A stretch of DNA of 64,000 nucleotides, taken from contig NZ_CP136422.1 in assembly GCF_034355335.1 (NCBI RefSeq), forward strand, positions 1,987,001-2,051,000, in the 5' to 3' direction. This DNA is from Blautia coccoides. GTDB taxonomy: Bacteria > Bacillota > Clostridia > Lachnospirales > Lachnospiraceae. The notes beneath the pieces were generated by a model, which saw nothing but the letters and a program-made list of their open reading frames with translations, did no database searches and was not told the DNA's origin. The position numbers and the translations under genes were made by a program. This document shows positions 63,994 through 64,000 of this stretch, in pieces. Position 1 is the stretch's first letter, and every line of letters begins with the position of its first letter.

Positions 63994-64000
63994 CAGAAAA
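63990..64000 (+). CDS. Start of a further gene of the locus, cut by the window edge
   Basis: An ATG at 63990 overlaps the dehydrogenase stop (ATGA) and follows AGGAGGCAGC. Only three codons are visible (MTE). It continues to the right and belongs to the same operon by position. Family unknown. Confidence 0.6.

Overview
The window looks like the chromosome of a strictly anaerobic, sugar-fermenting Firmicute of the family Lachnospiraceae, most likely Blautia or a close relative. This rests on moderate GC, strong AGGAGG-type ribosome binding sites, TTGACA-17-TATAAT promoters, a monomeric [FeFe]-hydrogenase, a Cys T-box before cysE-cysS, the order cysS-mrnC-rlmB-sigH, and many Lachnospiraceae-type DUF proteins. 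The species is inferred, not proven.

Layout. 1-4896: an AraC regulator (cut by the window edge) diverges from a complete siderophore-type ABC importer operon (lipoprotein, two permeases, ATPase). 5037-6542: group-B-like [FeFe]-hydrogenase. 6543-9180: a decayed mobile element (TnpV, small partner, TetR, MATE fragment, DUF4180, acetyltransferase fragment). 9430-16761: single genes (DUF3786, RlaP-like nucleotidyltransferase, HD hydrolase, SPL-type radical SAM, isoprenylcysteine-methyltransferase-like, double GNAT, AIM24, DUF6930-like). 16908-22079: L-arabinose operon araR-araB-araD plus an extra FGGY kinase. 22187-27453: DUF1648, MBL hydrolase, the DUF2325-DUF3793-flavodoxin cluster, a ZIP transporter and DUF2804.

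27628-30580: copper locus csoR-copA, with a CopZ-like domain fused to the end of CopA behind its own ribosome binding site. 30839-34513: ispF, an ABC-F ATPase, gdhA. 34704-41876: three-gene signalling operon (hybrid histidine kinase, REC-PAS-GGDEF-EAL, membrane GGDEF). 41885-46022: Cys T-box, cysE, cysS, mrnC, rlmB, sigH-like. 46141-47704: an unassigned structured leader with a terminator ahead of a CNNM/CorC-type membrane protein, then a D-2-hydroxyacid dehydrogenase. 48728-53613: a second mosaic of mobile DNA (KTR protein, CPBP protease, TetR, MobC, relaxase tail, an AT-rich HEPN/AbiU2-like gene). 53614: tRNA-Thr, then a MazG-like hydrolase. 54538-64000: a carbohydrate locus (lyxose/mannose isomerase, GH2 beta-mannosidase-like enzyme, CUT1 ABC importer, SorC regulator, two zinc dehydrogenases) that continues past the right edge.

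How parts work together. The ABC importer at 1055 and the DUF2325-DUF3793-flavodoxin cluster carry the same kind of palindrome just after their transcription starts, so a single metal (probably iron) repressor may control both. The sugar loci each carry their own regulator and palindromic operators. The most promising items for follow-up are the HEPN-like gene at 51611, the orphan leader RNA at 46176-46325, the CopA/CopZ double-start arrangement and the shared palindromes.
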